Shown here one piece after another: positions 18,153 to 26,234 of a stretch of DNA of 64,000 nucleotides; positions within the stretch are counted from its first letter, which is position 1, and each line of letters opens with the position of its first letter. The stretch spans positions 310,001 to 374,000 of the forward strand of contig NZ_CP073579.1 in assembly GCF_018199995.1 (NCBI RefSeq). The letters are read 5' to 3'. This DNA is from Photobacterium sp. GJ3 (lineage in GTDB: Bacteria; Pseudomonadota; Gammaproteobacteria; Enterobacterales; Vibrionaceae). The position numbers and the translations under genes are program-made. The notes under the pieces are model-generated. The model was not told the DNA's origin. It saw only the letters and a list, made by a program, of their open reading frames with translations, and ran no database searches.

Positions 18153-18929
18153 ATGATGAAAAAACAATTAGGACTGGCGCTGATGCTGGCCACCACGCTG
18201 ACTTGTCAGCTTCAGGCTGCAGAGCGGCCGGTGAGACTGGCCTCTGACTTTACCTATCCGCCATTTAACTACAAAGATGCAGAAGGGACGCCGAGAGGCT
18301 TTGATATCGAAATTGCTGACGCATTGTGTCAGGAAGCGAAACTGAACTGTGAGTGGGTCACACAAAGTTGGGATGGTCTGATTCCGTCACTGCTGGCACG
18401 GAAGTCCGATGCCATTATGGCTTCGATGCGGATTACGGATGAGCGTAAGAAACGAGTGCTGTTCACAGACAAGTATTATCAGACACCAGCTCGTTTTGTG
18501 GCGCGTAAAGATGCCGGTTTCCAGATTGATACCGCCGGTTTGGACGGAAAACGTATCGGGGTTCAGTTGGGCACGATTCATGACCGCTATGTGACGGATA
18601 TGTATGGCGATGTCGCCAAGATCCAGCGGTATACCGGCCAGGATGAGGTGTATCTGGATCTGGTCTCTGGCCGACTGGATGCTGCTTTCGGCAACTCAGA
18701 TCAGCTGGCACTGGCCTTTCTGGACAAAGCACAGGGAGAGGGATTTCAGTTCGTCGGAGAAGCTGTGACCGATAAAGCCTACATCGGTGAAGGAACGGCA
18801 CTGGCGTTGCGAAAAACTGATCAGCAACTGGTGGATAAATTTAACAAGGCAATCAAAACGATCCGTGAAAACGGCACTTATGATCGGATCGCCAGTAAGT
18901 ACTTCAAGTTCGATATTTACGGTGAGTAA
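18153..18929 (+). CDS. amino-acid ABC transporter substrate-binding protein (HisJ/ArgT type)
   Basis: A 258-residue periplasmic binding protein with a signal peptide (LALMLATTLTCQLQA). The mature start VRLASDFTYPPFNYKDAEGTPRGFDIEIADALC and the segment WDGLIPSLLARKSDAIMASMRITDERKKRVLFTDKYY are typical of lysine/arginine/ornithine and histidine binding proteins. No permease or ATPase gene is adjacent. It follows the hisC-like gene by 9 bp, so the two are probably one transcript. Confidence 0.92.
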   Translation: MMKKQLGLALMLATTLTCQLQAAERPVRLASDFTYPPFNYKDAEGTPRGFDIEIADALCQEAKLNCEWVTQSWDGLIPSLLARKSDAIMASMRITDERKKRVLFTDKYYQTPARFVARKDAGFQIDTAGLDGKRIGVQLGTIHDRYVTDMYGDVAKIQRYTGQDEVYLDLVSGRLDAAFGNSDQLALAFLDKAQGEGFQFVGEAVTDKAYIGEGTALALRKTDQQLVDKFNKAIKTIRENGTYDRIASKYFKFDIYGE

Positions 18930-18964
18930 TCCAAGCTGACCGTTGCAAATTGATCCGTGAATCA

Positions 18965-18988
18965 GAACTGGCCATCAGGCCAGTTTTT
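18965..18988 (+). terminator. Rho-independent terminator
   Basis: AACTGGCC-ATCA-GGCCAGTT followed by TTTT, just after the amino-acid-binding protein. Confidence 0.88.
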
Positions 18989-19147
18989 TGCTTTTGAGCG
19001 TCCTGATTTCATCATCACTGGGATGTGATGACCTCACGTTTTGCAGTACTTCCGACTATGCTTAATCATAAGCGCCGGAAAACAGACAGGATTTTCCCGG
19101 CCAGCCTTATATGCGAAGCGTGATTTCAGGCAGGGAGGGAAGCAGCA

Positions 19148-19999
19148 ATGAAAGCCTTAGTCGCAGGCGGAAATACAGTGTTAGGTAAATATGTGGTCCG
19201 CCATCTGATTGATCATGGTTATCAGACGTTTGCGATGAGTCAGCAGCCGGAACAAGATAATCCGCTTGCCATTCCGCTGGCCGCCAAAGATCAGCAGCTC
19301 TCCGGAAAGTTCGATGTCGTGATTTGTTGTGCAAGGCCCGTCATTGCACCTTATGCGCAGGAATCTCAGTCGATTCACGCCGCCCCCTTGATGGCAGATT
19401 TAGAGCGTTTTGCAAAACCGCACGCGGCCAAGATTTTCACGTCAGGTATTGAAGTCTTCGGTTGTGCTCAGGAAGTCGTTGAAGATGATCTCTGCTTTGA
19501 TCCGTTAACGGCTGCGGAAAGCGAGGTTGCTGCGCTTGAAAAAGCGATGAGAGCGGGCTGGACGGCACTGTTTGTTCCCACGCTCAGTTATGGTGGGCCG
19601 GATTGTCCGATCCGAACGGCAATCTTGCAGCGGGAATGCCCCAGAATTCCGGTACTGATTCCCGCATCCGGCCATTATTACGCAGCACATCTTGACGATC
19701 TGGCAGAGTTTCATATCACCATTGCAGAGCAAACAGTGCGTGAACCCGTGTATTTTCTTGCGGAGCGTCAGTGCTACAGTCCTGAAGATTTGGCCGATTT
19801 ACTGGTCAGGCATGGTTGGGCTGAAGGGGTCACTTGCTTGTCATTACCCAGCTTTCTGAAACGTTACGGTCCGGAAGTGCTGGCACTGGAAACGATGCAT
19901 GTCACTGTGCCCATTTCGGATGCGTTTGCACCGAAACATCGTTTGCCAAAGTATCTTGCTCAAACCCGCTTTGCCTCAGTCCCTGATCACCCCCAATAA
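19148..19999 (+). CDS. NAD(P)-binding epimerase/dehydratase-like protein
   Basis: A 283-residue extended SDR-type protein. The N-terminal Rossmann motif is LVAGGNTVLGKYVVRHLIDHG, a G-G-N-x-x-x-G variant of G-x-x-G-x-x-G. The usual Y-x-x-x-K catalytic pair is not evident, so it may be an atypical, NmrA-like or redox-sensing member. GHYYAAHLDDLAEF matches the segment common in nucleoside-sugar epimerases. ATG is preceded by GGAGGGA. A single-gene unit. Confidence 0.78.
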   Translation: MKALVAGGNTVLGKYVVRHLIDHGYQTFAMSQQPEQDNPLAIPLAAKDQQLSGKFDVVICCARPVIAPYAQESQSIHAAPLMADLERFAKPHAAKIFTSGIEVFGCAQEVVEDDLCFDPLTAAESEVAALEKAMRAGWTALFVPTLSYGGPDCPIRTAILQRECPRIPVLIPASGHYYAAHLDDLAEFHITIAEQTVREPVYFLAERQCYSPEDLADLLVRHGWAEGVTCLSLPSFLKRYGPEVLALETMHVTVPISDAFAPKHRLPKYLAQTRFASVPDHPQ

Positions 20000-20029
20000 C
20001 CCGATGTCCTTCTGAAGATGAAGAATGAG

Positions 20030-20105
20030 TACCAATCTGGCAGGCAATAAATTCGACAAATACCATTTTAATGGCGGTTAATTCCGAATTTTTAAGTGAT
20101 TGGTA
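20030..20105. repeat. short inverted repeat TACCAATC ... GATTGGTA
   Basis: TACCAATC (20030-20037) and GATTGGTA (20098-20105) are inverted copies of the ends of the putative MITE at 25449-25609. Only eight bases match, so this could be a decayed relative or chance. Confidence 0.25.
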
Positions 20106-20196
20106 GCGTATCGTTTTGCTGTTCGTTTGTTCTACTTGATTTATTTCTTTTTTGCCGTACTGTTAAGGCCTTTGTTTCATATTGGTGTGAGGCCTT

Positions 20197-21234
20197 ATGC
20201 GTTATCCGTCTCCTTTGCAGCCCGGTAGTACCGTTGCGGTGACTGCATTCTCTTCCGGGGTGCCTTCAGCATGTCATGAACGTCTGGATATTGTGATTCA
20301 GGGGTTGCGTGATCAAGGTTTTAAGGTGCTTGAAGGTCAGTGTCTCCGTGAAAATCACGCCCATGTCAGTGCACCGGCAGCGGTTCGCACGAAAGAGCTG
20401 ATGGATTTTTTGCTGGATGACCGGGTGGATGCGATCTTTCCCCCCTGGGGCGGTGAACTGGCGATGGAAATTCTGCCCCGGATAGACTGGGACTTATTAC
20501 GTCACGCCAAACCGAAATGGTTAGTTGGATTTTCAGATATCAGCACCTTGTCTGCAACGCTGACGGCAACCTGTGGCTGGGCCAGCCTGCACGCTGCAAA
20601 TTTAATGCAACTCCATCCGGCAGAGCAAGATCCTCTGACCTCTGCTGTGTTTTCAGTACTGAGTTTGCCGGAAGGGGAGTCTGTTGCTCTGGAGCAGTCA
20701 GCCTGTCACGAGCAAATACCGTCGAATTACGCTGCAGATCCGAATGCGCTGCTGGCTTTGTGTCAGCCAACACAATGGCAGTTGCTGTCGTCCGGACAGT
20801 TGAAAGGTGCAGTGCAGTTCAGCGGTCGGCTTATCGGTGGTTGTCTGGATACGCTGGGCCTGTTGTCGAACACGCCCTATCTGGATCTGAAGTATCTGAA
20901 ATCACAATATCCAGCGGACGGGCTGATCCTGTTTCTGGAAAATTCGGAGCTGTCTCCGACAGCCATGGCTCGCATGCTCTGGACAATGAAGCTGAATGGC
21001 GTGTTTGAACAGGTGAATGGCATACTGATTGGACGGGACGGTTCTTCGAAGAAACATGAAAAGTCCCTGTCTCATGTGGCGGTGTTGGAGCAGGTACTGG
21101 CCGATTTACCGGTGCCCGTGGTGTATGACACCGATATCGGCCATGTTGCCCCCAATATGCCTTTAGTGAACGGGGCATTTGCTGAAGTCAGTTTTCAGGA
21201 CGGGCAAGGGTGTATCCGGCAGACGTTCAGGTAA
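20197..21234 (+). CDS. S66 family LD-carboxypeptidase (MccF/LdcA type)
   Basis: A 345-residue protein. The S66 serine lies in KWLVGFSDISTLSATL, the Glu in LILFLENSELSP and the His in YDTDIGHVAPNMPLVNG, forming the Ser-Glu-His triad of this family. FPPWGGELAMEIL is the other conserved segment. LdcA trims the terminal D-Ala from tetrapeptides in murein recycling, while MccF cleaves microcin C-type conjugates; the spacing does not let me choose. There is no signal peptide, which fits a cytoplasmic enzyme. Confidence 0.9.
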   Translation: MRYPSPLQPGSTVAVTAFSSGVPSACHERLDIVIQGLRDQGFKVLEGQCLRENHAHVSAPAAVRTKELMDFLLDDRVDAIFPPWGGELAMEILPRIDWDLLRHAKPKWLVGFSDISTLSATLTATCGWASLHAANLMQLHPAEQDPLTSAVFSVLSLPEGESVALEQSACHEQIPSNYAADPNALLALCQPTQWQLLSSGQLKGAVQFSGRLIGGCLDTLGLLSNTPYLDLKYLKSQYPADGLILFLENSELSPTAMARMLWTMKLNGVFEQVNGILIGRDGSSKKHEKSLSHVAVLEQVLADLPVPVVYDTDIGHVAPNMPLVNGAFAEVSFQDGQGCIRQTFR

Positions 21235-21323
21235 TACATCCCGGATGGCAAGCGGCACTGTGGGGTGCAAGTCGGACTATACTCTCATGAATCATTTTCA
21301 ATGCATGAGAAAAGCCCTGAACG

Positions 21324-21842
21324 ATGAGAGACGACAACACTGCAGTGCTCTTTCAGCATGCGCGCTCTGCTTTGTCAGACGCGCAGCAGTATGCACGCCA
21401 TCTGGATGAAAAAGCGGCTCGTTTGCTGGGATTGCATTCTGCGGTGATTGCGGGTTTCACCATTGTGGTGTTTGTCTCTTCCTCGCTTTTTCTGCCACCG
21501 CAGCATGGGGTTGGGTGGCTGGCTGCTATCAGTATCGGATTCACTTATGTGGGCCTGATCTCTGCATGGAGTCTGTTATTTCGGCTATTGCGTCCTGTTG
21601 CGGATTACGGTGTATGTTTACCGGACACCTGGCTGGAAGAGATGAAACAGCAGGGTGCGAATCAGAATGCTCATCTTGCGGTGGTCCGCTGCTATGAAGT
21701 GTGGCAAAAGCTGCATCAGAGTAATGGGCAGAAAAATTCCCTGCTGGATAAGGCTTACCAGGATATTGTATTTTCAGGCTGGTTGATTGCTATTTCTTTG
21801 CTCCTGTTGCTGGCAGCGAATTATCTGGCTCCGGCACTCTAA
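21324..21842 (+). CDS. two-TM membrane protein of unknown function (DUF5706-like)
   Basis: A 172-residue protein. An N-terminal helix (FQHARSALSDAQQYARHLDEKAARLLGLHSAVIAGF) leads into two membrane segments at about residues 38-85, a soluble helical region, and a third hydrophobic segment at the C-terminus (LIAISLLLLLAANYL). The layout D-x-K-A-x-x-L-x-G-x-x-x-x-x-I-x-G then TM pair resembles the membrane effector called Pycsar-TM or DUF5706. No nucleotide cyclase is nearby, so a defence role is not supported. Confidence 0.5.
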   Translation: MRDDNTAVLFQHARSALSDAQQYARHLDEKAARLLGLHSAVIAGFTIVVFVSSSLFLPPQHGVGWLAAISIGFTYVGLISAWSLLFRLLRPVADYGVCLPDTWLEEMKQQGANQNAHLAVVRCYEVWQKLHQSNGQKNSLLDKAYQDIVFSGWLIAISLLLLLAANYLAPAL

Positions 21843-21910
21843 AATCAGCATACTTGGTGTCTCTGTCTGGAATCATCATGATTTCGGAATTGTGTGCATC
21901 AGGAGGGAAG

Positions 21911-22432
21911 ATGCAGTTTGTTCACTGTACGTATGAATCTCACGGGGAAGCCATTCTGGCGATTTTCAACGACGCCATTTTGAACACCACCGCTTTATAT
22001 GAGTATCAGCCGCGAACGATGGCCGTGATGCAAACCTGGTTCGAAACAAAACAAGCGCACGATTTTCCGGTGATAGGTCTGGAAAATGAAGCGGGAGAGC
22101 TGATGGGTTTTGCCAGTTACGGGACTTTCCGTGCCTGGGCGGCCTTTAAATACTCTGTGGAACACTCCGTCTATATTCACCCGGATCATCAGGGGAAAGG
22201 ATTAGGAAAAGTGTTAATGGTGGCATTAATTCAGGCTGCCCGTTCTCAGAATTACCATGTGCTGGTGGGGGGGATTGATTCTTCCAATGCGGGGAGTATC
22301 GCATTACATAAGAAGCTTGGCTTTCAATATTCAGGCACCATTCAGCAAGCGGCTTATAAATTTGACCGTTGGCTCGATTTAGATTTTTACCAGCTGACAC
22401 TGGAAACACCGTTACAACCTGTGGCGGGTTAA
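21911..22432 (+). CDS. GNAT acetyltransferase, phosphinothricin-acetyltransferase-like
   Basis: About 173 residues. The acetyl-CoA site is VYIHPDHQGKGLGKVLMVALIQAA, the conserved Q/R-x-x-G-x-G/A motif. IFNDAILNTTALYEYQPRT and ALHKKLGFQYSGTIQQAAYKFDRWLDLDFYQL closely follow the Pat/bar-like N-acetyltransferase layout. Substrate would be a small amine or amino-acid analogue. ATG 21911 has a strong GGAGGGA site; the frame extends further upstream without one. Confidence 0.9.
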   Translation: MQFVHCTYESHGEAILAIFNDAILNTTALYEYQPRTMAVMQTWFETKQAHDFPVIGLENEAGELMGFASYGTFRAWAAFKYSVEHSVYIHPDHQGKGLGKVLMVALIQAARSQNYHVLVGGIDSSNAGSIALHKKLGFQYSGTIQQAAYKFDRWLDLDFYQLTLETPLQPVAG

Positions 22433-22572
22433 ATCCATTGCCCCTGAATTGACCAGAATATGGGGCATTTCCAAAGAAGGACATCGGATGTTGATGAATT
22501 GTCCGCTCAGTATTGAAAATAGATGTAAACCCTTTCAGCCTGAAGGAAACTGAACCTCAAAAGGAGCCTGAG

Positions 22573-23403
22573 ATGCAAACCCCTCAAAGTACAAGCGCCT
22601 TGGTTGTAGAAGGTGGCGCTATGCGCGGTATTTTTGCGACTGGTGTTCTGGATGGTTTTTTAGAACAAGATTATCGTCCGTTCGATTTTTGTATTGGGGT
22701 TTCTGCGGGTTCCACCAATCTTGCGGCCTGGCTGGCGAATCAGCCGGGTCGTAATTATAAAGTGATTACTGATTATTCCTGTCGTCCTGAATTTATCAGT
22801 TTACGCAAGTTTGTCCGTGGCGGGCACTGGTTGGATCTCGACTGGTTGTGGCAAGTCACCATTGATGAAATCCGGCTCGACCTGGAAACCTTCGGCGCAC
22901 AACCGATCCCTTTATATGTGGTGACAACCTGTGTCGCGACGGGCGAGGCGGTATACACGCAAGCCACCGCTGCAAATCTGGAGCCGTTGCTGAAGGCGTC
23001 CTGTTCGGTCCCGATTGCTTACCGGGCGTTTCCTGAGCTGGATGGCGCGCCGATGACAGACGGTGGTGTTGCAGATTCTATCCCGGTGATCAGAGCTTAC
23101 GAGATGGGAGCCCGGGAGATCACCGTGATTTTATCCCGGCCACTGGGTTATCGTAAAAAAGCCAGTCGAGCCACTTGGCTGGTGCGGCGAATGCTTGCGG
23201 ATTCACCTCAGCTGGCGCAGGTGATGCTCAATCGCGCCCAGCGCTATAATCAGGCCATTGAATTTATTCAGAACCCGCCGGCCGATTGCAGTATCCGGGT
23301 GATTGCGCCGCCGGCAGAATTTGATGTCGGACGGGTGACAACCGATAAAAAACGCCTCGATGCCGGATATCAGATGGGCCTGGCTGCCGCACTGACAGAC
23401 TGA
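22573..23403 (+). CDS. patatin-like phospholipase (YjjU-like)
   Basis: A 276-residue patatin domain. ALVVEGGAMRGIFATGVLDGFL holds the oxyanion glycine-rich loop, IGVSAGSTNLAAWL holds the G-x-S-x-G nucleophile, and MTDGGVADSIPV contains the D-G-G catalytic Asp. The length and the segment YKVITDYSCRPEFISLRKF point to the YjjU/YlbK-like cytosolic branch. ATG 22573 follows AAGGAG. It probably cleaves acyl esters of phospholipids; the substrate is inferred from the family only. Confidence 0.92.
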   Translation: MQTPQSTSALVVEGGAMRGIFATGVLDGFLEQDYRPFDFCIGVSAGSTNLAAWLANQPGRNYKVITDYSCRPEFISLRKFVRGGHWLDLDWLWQVTIDEIRLDLETFGAQPIPLYVVTTCVATGEAVYTQATAANLEPLLKASCSVPIAYRAFPELDGAPMTDGGVADSIPVIRAYEMGAREITVILSRPLGYRKKASRATWLVRRMLADSPQLAQVMLNRAQRYNQAIEFIQNPPADCSIRVIAPPAEFDVGRVTTDKKRLDAGYQMGLAAALTD

Positions 23404-23440
23404 GAATCTCTCTGATTCAGTTGAATGAACACGGATTGTG

Positions 23441-23989
23441 ATGATGTTTAAGAATTTTTCCCCAGAGACACTGGCCGGACAATTTCAGCTTTCAACGGAA
23501 GCTGCCCATTTTCTTTCTGCGTATTTGGTGACTTTACCAGAAGCCCGGATTCTGGAGATTCCGAGTGTCAGCGCAGATTACTTTTGTGCGGATCAGGAAA
23601 ATGCGGATCTCTGTGCAGCGTTGGTGCTGAAACGGCAGAAGCAGGCCAGTTGCAGCATGAAGTACTGGTATGAAACCGGCGATGAAAACGGGCCTGAGCC
23701 GATGCCTTGCGTTGGTCATCTTCAGATTGTGACAAACTGGGCGGGAGAGCCCGTTGCCATCACGCAAATCACAACAGTCAGTGAATGTCGTTTTCAAGAC
23801 GTATCACCTGCTTTTGCTGCGGCAGAGGGAGAAGGCGACCAGTCACTAGACTGGTGGCGGGAAGCGCACTGGCAATTTTTCAGCCAGGAGTGTGATGCAC
23901 TGGGGATTGAGATGACAGAAGAGGTGATGCTGGTGCTTGAGCATTTCAAAACGGTTTGGCCGGCAGCGTCACGCGACACACGGATCTGA
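23441..23989 (+). CDS. ASCH domain protein
   Basis: About 182 residues. The stretch VLKRQKQASCSMKYWYETGDENGPEPMPCVGHLQIVTNWAGEPVAITQITTVSECRFQDVSPAFAAAEGEG is a good match to the ASCH fold (beta barrel with G-x-K-x-x-T/S and I-x-x-x-x-x-x-x-F-x-x-V). The C-terminal helix W-W-R-x-A-H-W-x-F-F is usual. ASCH domains are thought to bind RNA or nucleotides. Starts at 23441 or 23444 are both possible. Confidence 0.85.
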   Translation: MMFKNFSPETLAGQFQLSTEAAHFLSAYLVTLPEARILEIPSVSADYFCADQENADLCAALVLKRQKQASCSMKYWYETGDENGPEPMPCVGHLQIVTNWAGEPVAITQITTVSECRFQDVSPAFAAAEGEGDQSLDWWREAHWQFFSQECDALGIEMTEEVMLVLEHFKTVWPAASRDTRI

Positions 23990-24125
23990 GGGCTGCCTGA
24001 ACCAAACTGATCAAGGCTGGTTTCAGATCGGTTAAATACTTCACCGGACTGCACTTTATTGCAAGTGGGCTGAGTGGTTCTGCTATCTTTAAACACATCT
24101 TCAGGTGCGTGATAGTTGGGCTGAC

Positions 24126-25442
24126 ATGAAAACCTACTGGATGAATCGCTGGGAAACGATCCGAAACAGCTTCTGGTTTGTTCCGGCGATGTTAGTGCTG
24201 ATTGCGGTCGGGTTGGTCCGTATTGTTGTGACATTAGACCGTCATCTTCATCAATTCCCTGTCAGCTTGCCCGAGATAGGTTTTGCCGGTGGCGCGGAGG
24301 GTGCCAGAAGTATTCTGTCGACGATTGCAGGCTCCATGGTGACGGTTGCCGGTGTGGCGTTTTCGATCACCATTGTTGCGCTGACTCTGGCATCCTCTCA
24401 GTTTGGTCCCAGATTGCTGAGAAACTTTATGCGTGATCCCGGCAATCAATATGTGCTGGGCACCTTTATCGCCACCTTTATTTATTGTTTGCTCGTCCTC
24501 AGTAGCGTGACGGGTCAAAACGGGCAGATATTCGTCCCCCGAATTGCAGTGAATCTGTCTTTGCTGCTTGCGCTCATGAATGTCGGTGTCCTGATTTACT
24601 TTATTCATCATGTCGCGACTTCCATACAAGCGGATAATGTGGTGAATGGTGTGTACGAAGAGCTCAATCAGCATATTGAGCATTTTTTTCCGGAATCTCT
24701 GGGAGCGGCAGTTGAAACGCCTCAAAAGGTGCATTTGCAGCGAACGGGTATGTTTCACCGGACTGTGCCGGCTGCTGCGGAAGGATATCTGCAGGCTGTG
24801 GATCGGGCATGCCTGCAACAACTGGCGGCTTCCTCAGATTGCCAGATTCAACTGAGATACCGTGCCGGGGCATTTGTTGTGAAAGGCAGCTCGCTGGCGG
24901 TGGTCTCATCTGAGAAAGCCTTAGAGGAGACGCTGGATGATCAGCTTCAGTCTTGCTTTATTGTGGGGAAGATGAGAACACCAGAGCAGGATCCTGAATT
25001 CGCGATTCATCAGCTGGTGGAAGTGGCTGTCCGGGCTTTGTCTCCTGGGATCAATGATCCCTATACGGCAATGACCTGTGTGGACCGGCTCAGTGCCATT
25101 TTATGTACCTTGACGGGACGGGCTTTTCATCCGGCAAAATGGTATGACGACATGGGGACACTTCAGCTGGAAGAACCGGCACTGACATTTTCGGGTGTCC
25201 TGGCCGCTTCTTTTGATCAAATCCGCCAGCACAGCCTGACGGATGTCGCGGTTTCAATTCGTCTACTGGAAGGACTGGCACGGATTGCAAGTCACTGCCG
25301 GACGCAGGCGCAACAGCAGGCTGTTTCCAGTCAGGCAGAGATGATTTACCGTTCACGTCAGAACAGTCTGCCCGTTGAGGAAGACCGGGCAGATATGACG
25401 CAGCGTTATCAGGCCGTTCAGGATGAGCTGCGCCAGCTTTAA
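24126..25442 (+). CDS. DUF2254 family membrane protein
   Basis: About 438 residues with four N-terminal membrane segments (SFWFVPAMLVLIAVGLVRIV, STIAGSMVTVAGVAFSITIVAL, YVLGTFIATFIYCLLVLSSV, IAVNLSLLLALMNVGVLIYFI) followed by a large soluble domain. The segment LASSQFGPRLLRNFMRDPGNQYVLG and the later EFAIHQLVEVAVRALSPGINDPYTA are DUF2254 hallmarks. Function unknown. A GTG at 24105 is in frame; ATG 24126 is my choice. Confidence 0.88.
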   Translation: MKTYWMNRWETIRNSFWFVPAMLVLIAVGLVRIVVTLDRHLHQFPVSLPEIGFAGGAEGARSILSTIAGSMVTVAGVAFSITIVALTLASSQFGPRLLRNFMRDPGNQYVLGTFIATFIYCLLVLSSVTGQNGQIFVPRIAVNLSLLLALMNVGVLIYFIHHVATSIQADNVVNGVYEELNQHIEHFFPESLGAAVETPQKVHLQRTGMFHRTVPAAAEGYLQAVDRACLQQLAASSDCQIQLRYRAGAFVVKGSSLAVVSSEKALEETLDDQLQSCFIVGKMRTPEQDPEFAIHQLVEVAVRALSPGINDPYTAMTCVDRLSAILCTLTGRAFHPAKWYDDMGTLQLEEPALTFSGVLAASFDQIRQHSLTDVAVSIRLLEGLARIASHCRTQAQQQAVSSQAEMIYRSRQNSLPVEEDRADMTQRYQAVQDELRQL

Positions 25443-25448
25443 TCCTTG

Positions 25449-25609
25449 ATACCAATCGCAGTCAATCACGGGTCATCCTCGCTTGTTCAAATGTTCGATA
25501 ACTGCGATATATTTTTTGATTGTAGAATCACGACTGATCTAAAAATCTGCCTTGTTCTCAAACATTCTCCCTGCGCTATTTCTGATGATTGACTGACTTT
25601 GATTGGTAT
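25449..25609. mobile_element. putative MITE
   Basis: The ends are inverted: ATACCAATC at 25449-25457 and GATTGGTAT at 25601-25609, with the match continuing inward (CAGTCAATCA against TGATTGACTG, a small indel between). The 161-base element has no open reading frame and lies between two convergent genes. It resembles the short, non-coding repeats with ATACCAATC ends that I associate with vibrios and related genera, but I cannot confirm copy number. Its right end touches the marR stop codon. Confidence 0.55.
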
Positions 25610-26100
25610 TATTTCAGGTTGGATTCATGCGCCAACAGAAATTTTCGAAGCAGATTTGCCAGCTCAGTTTGCTCATCTTTATCTAAAACGGCCAGCATTC
25701 GATGCTCGTTTGCGACATGGGCTGTGACCGCCTGATCAATCAGTGCCTGTCCCGATTCCGTGAGTGAGACGGTGCAGCTGCGCCTGTCGTTATCGCTGGG
25801 CTGACGGTAGATAAACCCACGCTGTTCAAGCTTATCCAAGCGAGTCGTCATTGCGCCGGAGGTCAGCATGACTGTGTGGTACAACTGCGTGGGTGTGAGT
25901 GGCTCACCGGAGCGACGCAGGGAAGCTAGAATGTCAAACTCCACCTGTATCAGCCCGAACTTTTTAAAGACCTGATTGATTTGCTCCGTCATGATCTTAT
26001 GGCCCCGGTACATCCTCCCGATCACACCCATTGGCGAACAGTCTAAATCTGGTCTGTGTTCCTGCCACTGTAACAGCAGTTTATCGACATGATCCTGCAT
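25609..26100 (-). CDS. MarR family transcriptional regulator
   Basis: A 163-residue winged-helix regulator. The DNA-binding region is EFDILASLRRSGEPLTPTQLYHTVMLTSGAMTTRLDKLEQRGFIYRQPSDNDRRSCTVSLTESG, with the D-x-R wing (DNDRRS) diagnostic of MarR. ATG 26100 follows AGGAA. It is divergent from an EamA exporter and FMN reductase, and a palindrome in the shared 134-base gap is the probable operator. Control of these neighbours is inference. Confidence 0.92.
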   Translation of the reverse strand: MQDHVDKLLLQWQEHRPDLDCSPMGVIGRMYRGHKIMTEQINQVFKKFGLIQVEFDILASLRRSGEPLTPTQLYHTVMLTSGAMTTRLDKLEQRGFIYRQPSDNDRRSCTVSLTESGQALIDQAVTAHVANEHRMLAVLDKDEQTELANLLRKFLLAHESNLK

Positions 26101-26151
26101 GGTGAATTCCTGTATGCGTCATCGAATGAATGGTGAATTACTTACTTTTAA

Positions 26152-26206
26152 TAAAGATACTTGATCTAAAGATAAAAGGCCACTAATCTATCTTTAAGTA
26201 AAGATA
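26152..26206. promoter_or_regulatory. probable MarR operator cluster
   Basis: TATCTTTAAGTAAAGATA (26189-26206) is a perfect palindrome. Two extra direct copies of the half-site TAAAGATA lie at 26152-26159 and 26167-26174. They lie between the divergent marR and EamA starts, as expected for autoregulation plus control of the transporter. Confidence 0.7.
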
Positions 26207-26234
26207 CTTTTTCAGTTATGAAGGAACAAGACAA

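Noticed and set aside
21324..22432. Possible antiphage defence island (DUF5706-like protein plus acetyltransferase)
   Set aside because: The acetyltransferase is an ordinary Pat-like enzyme and there is no cyclase, nuclease or other defence gene beside it.
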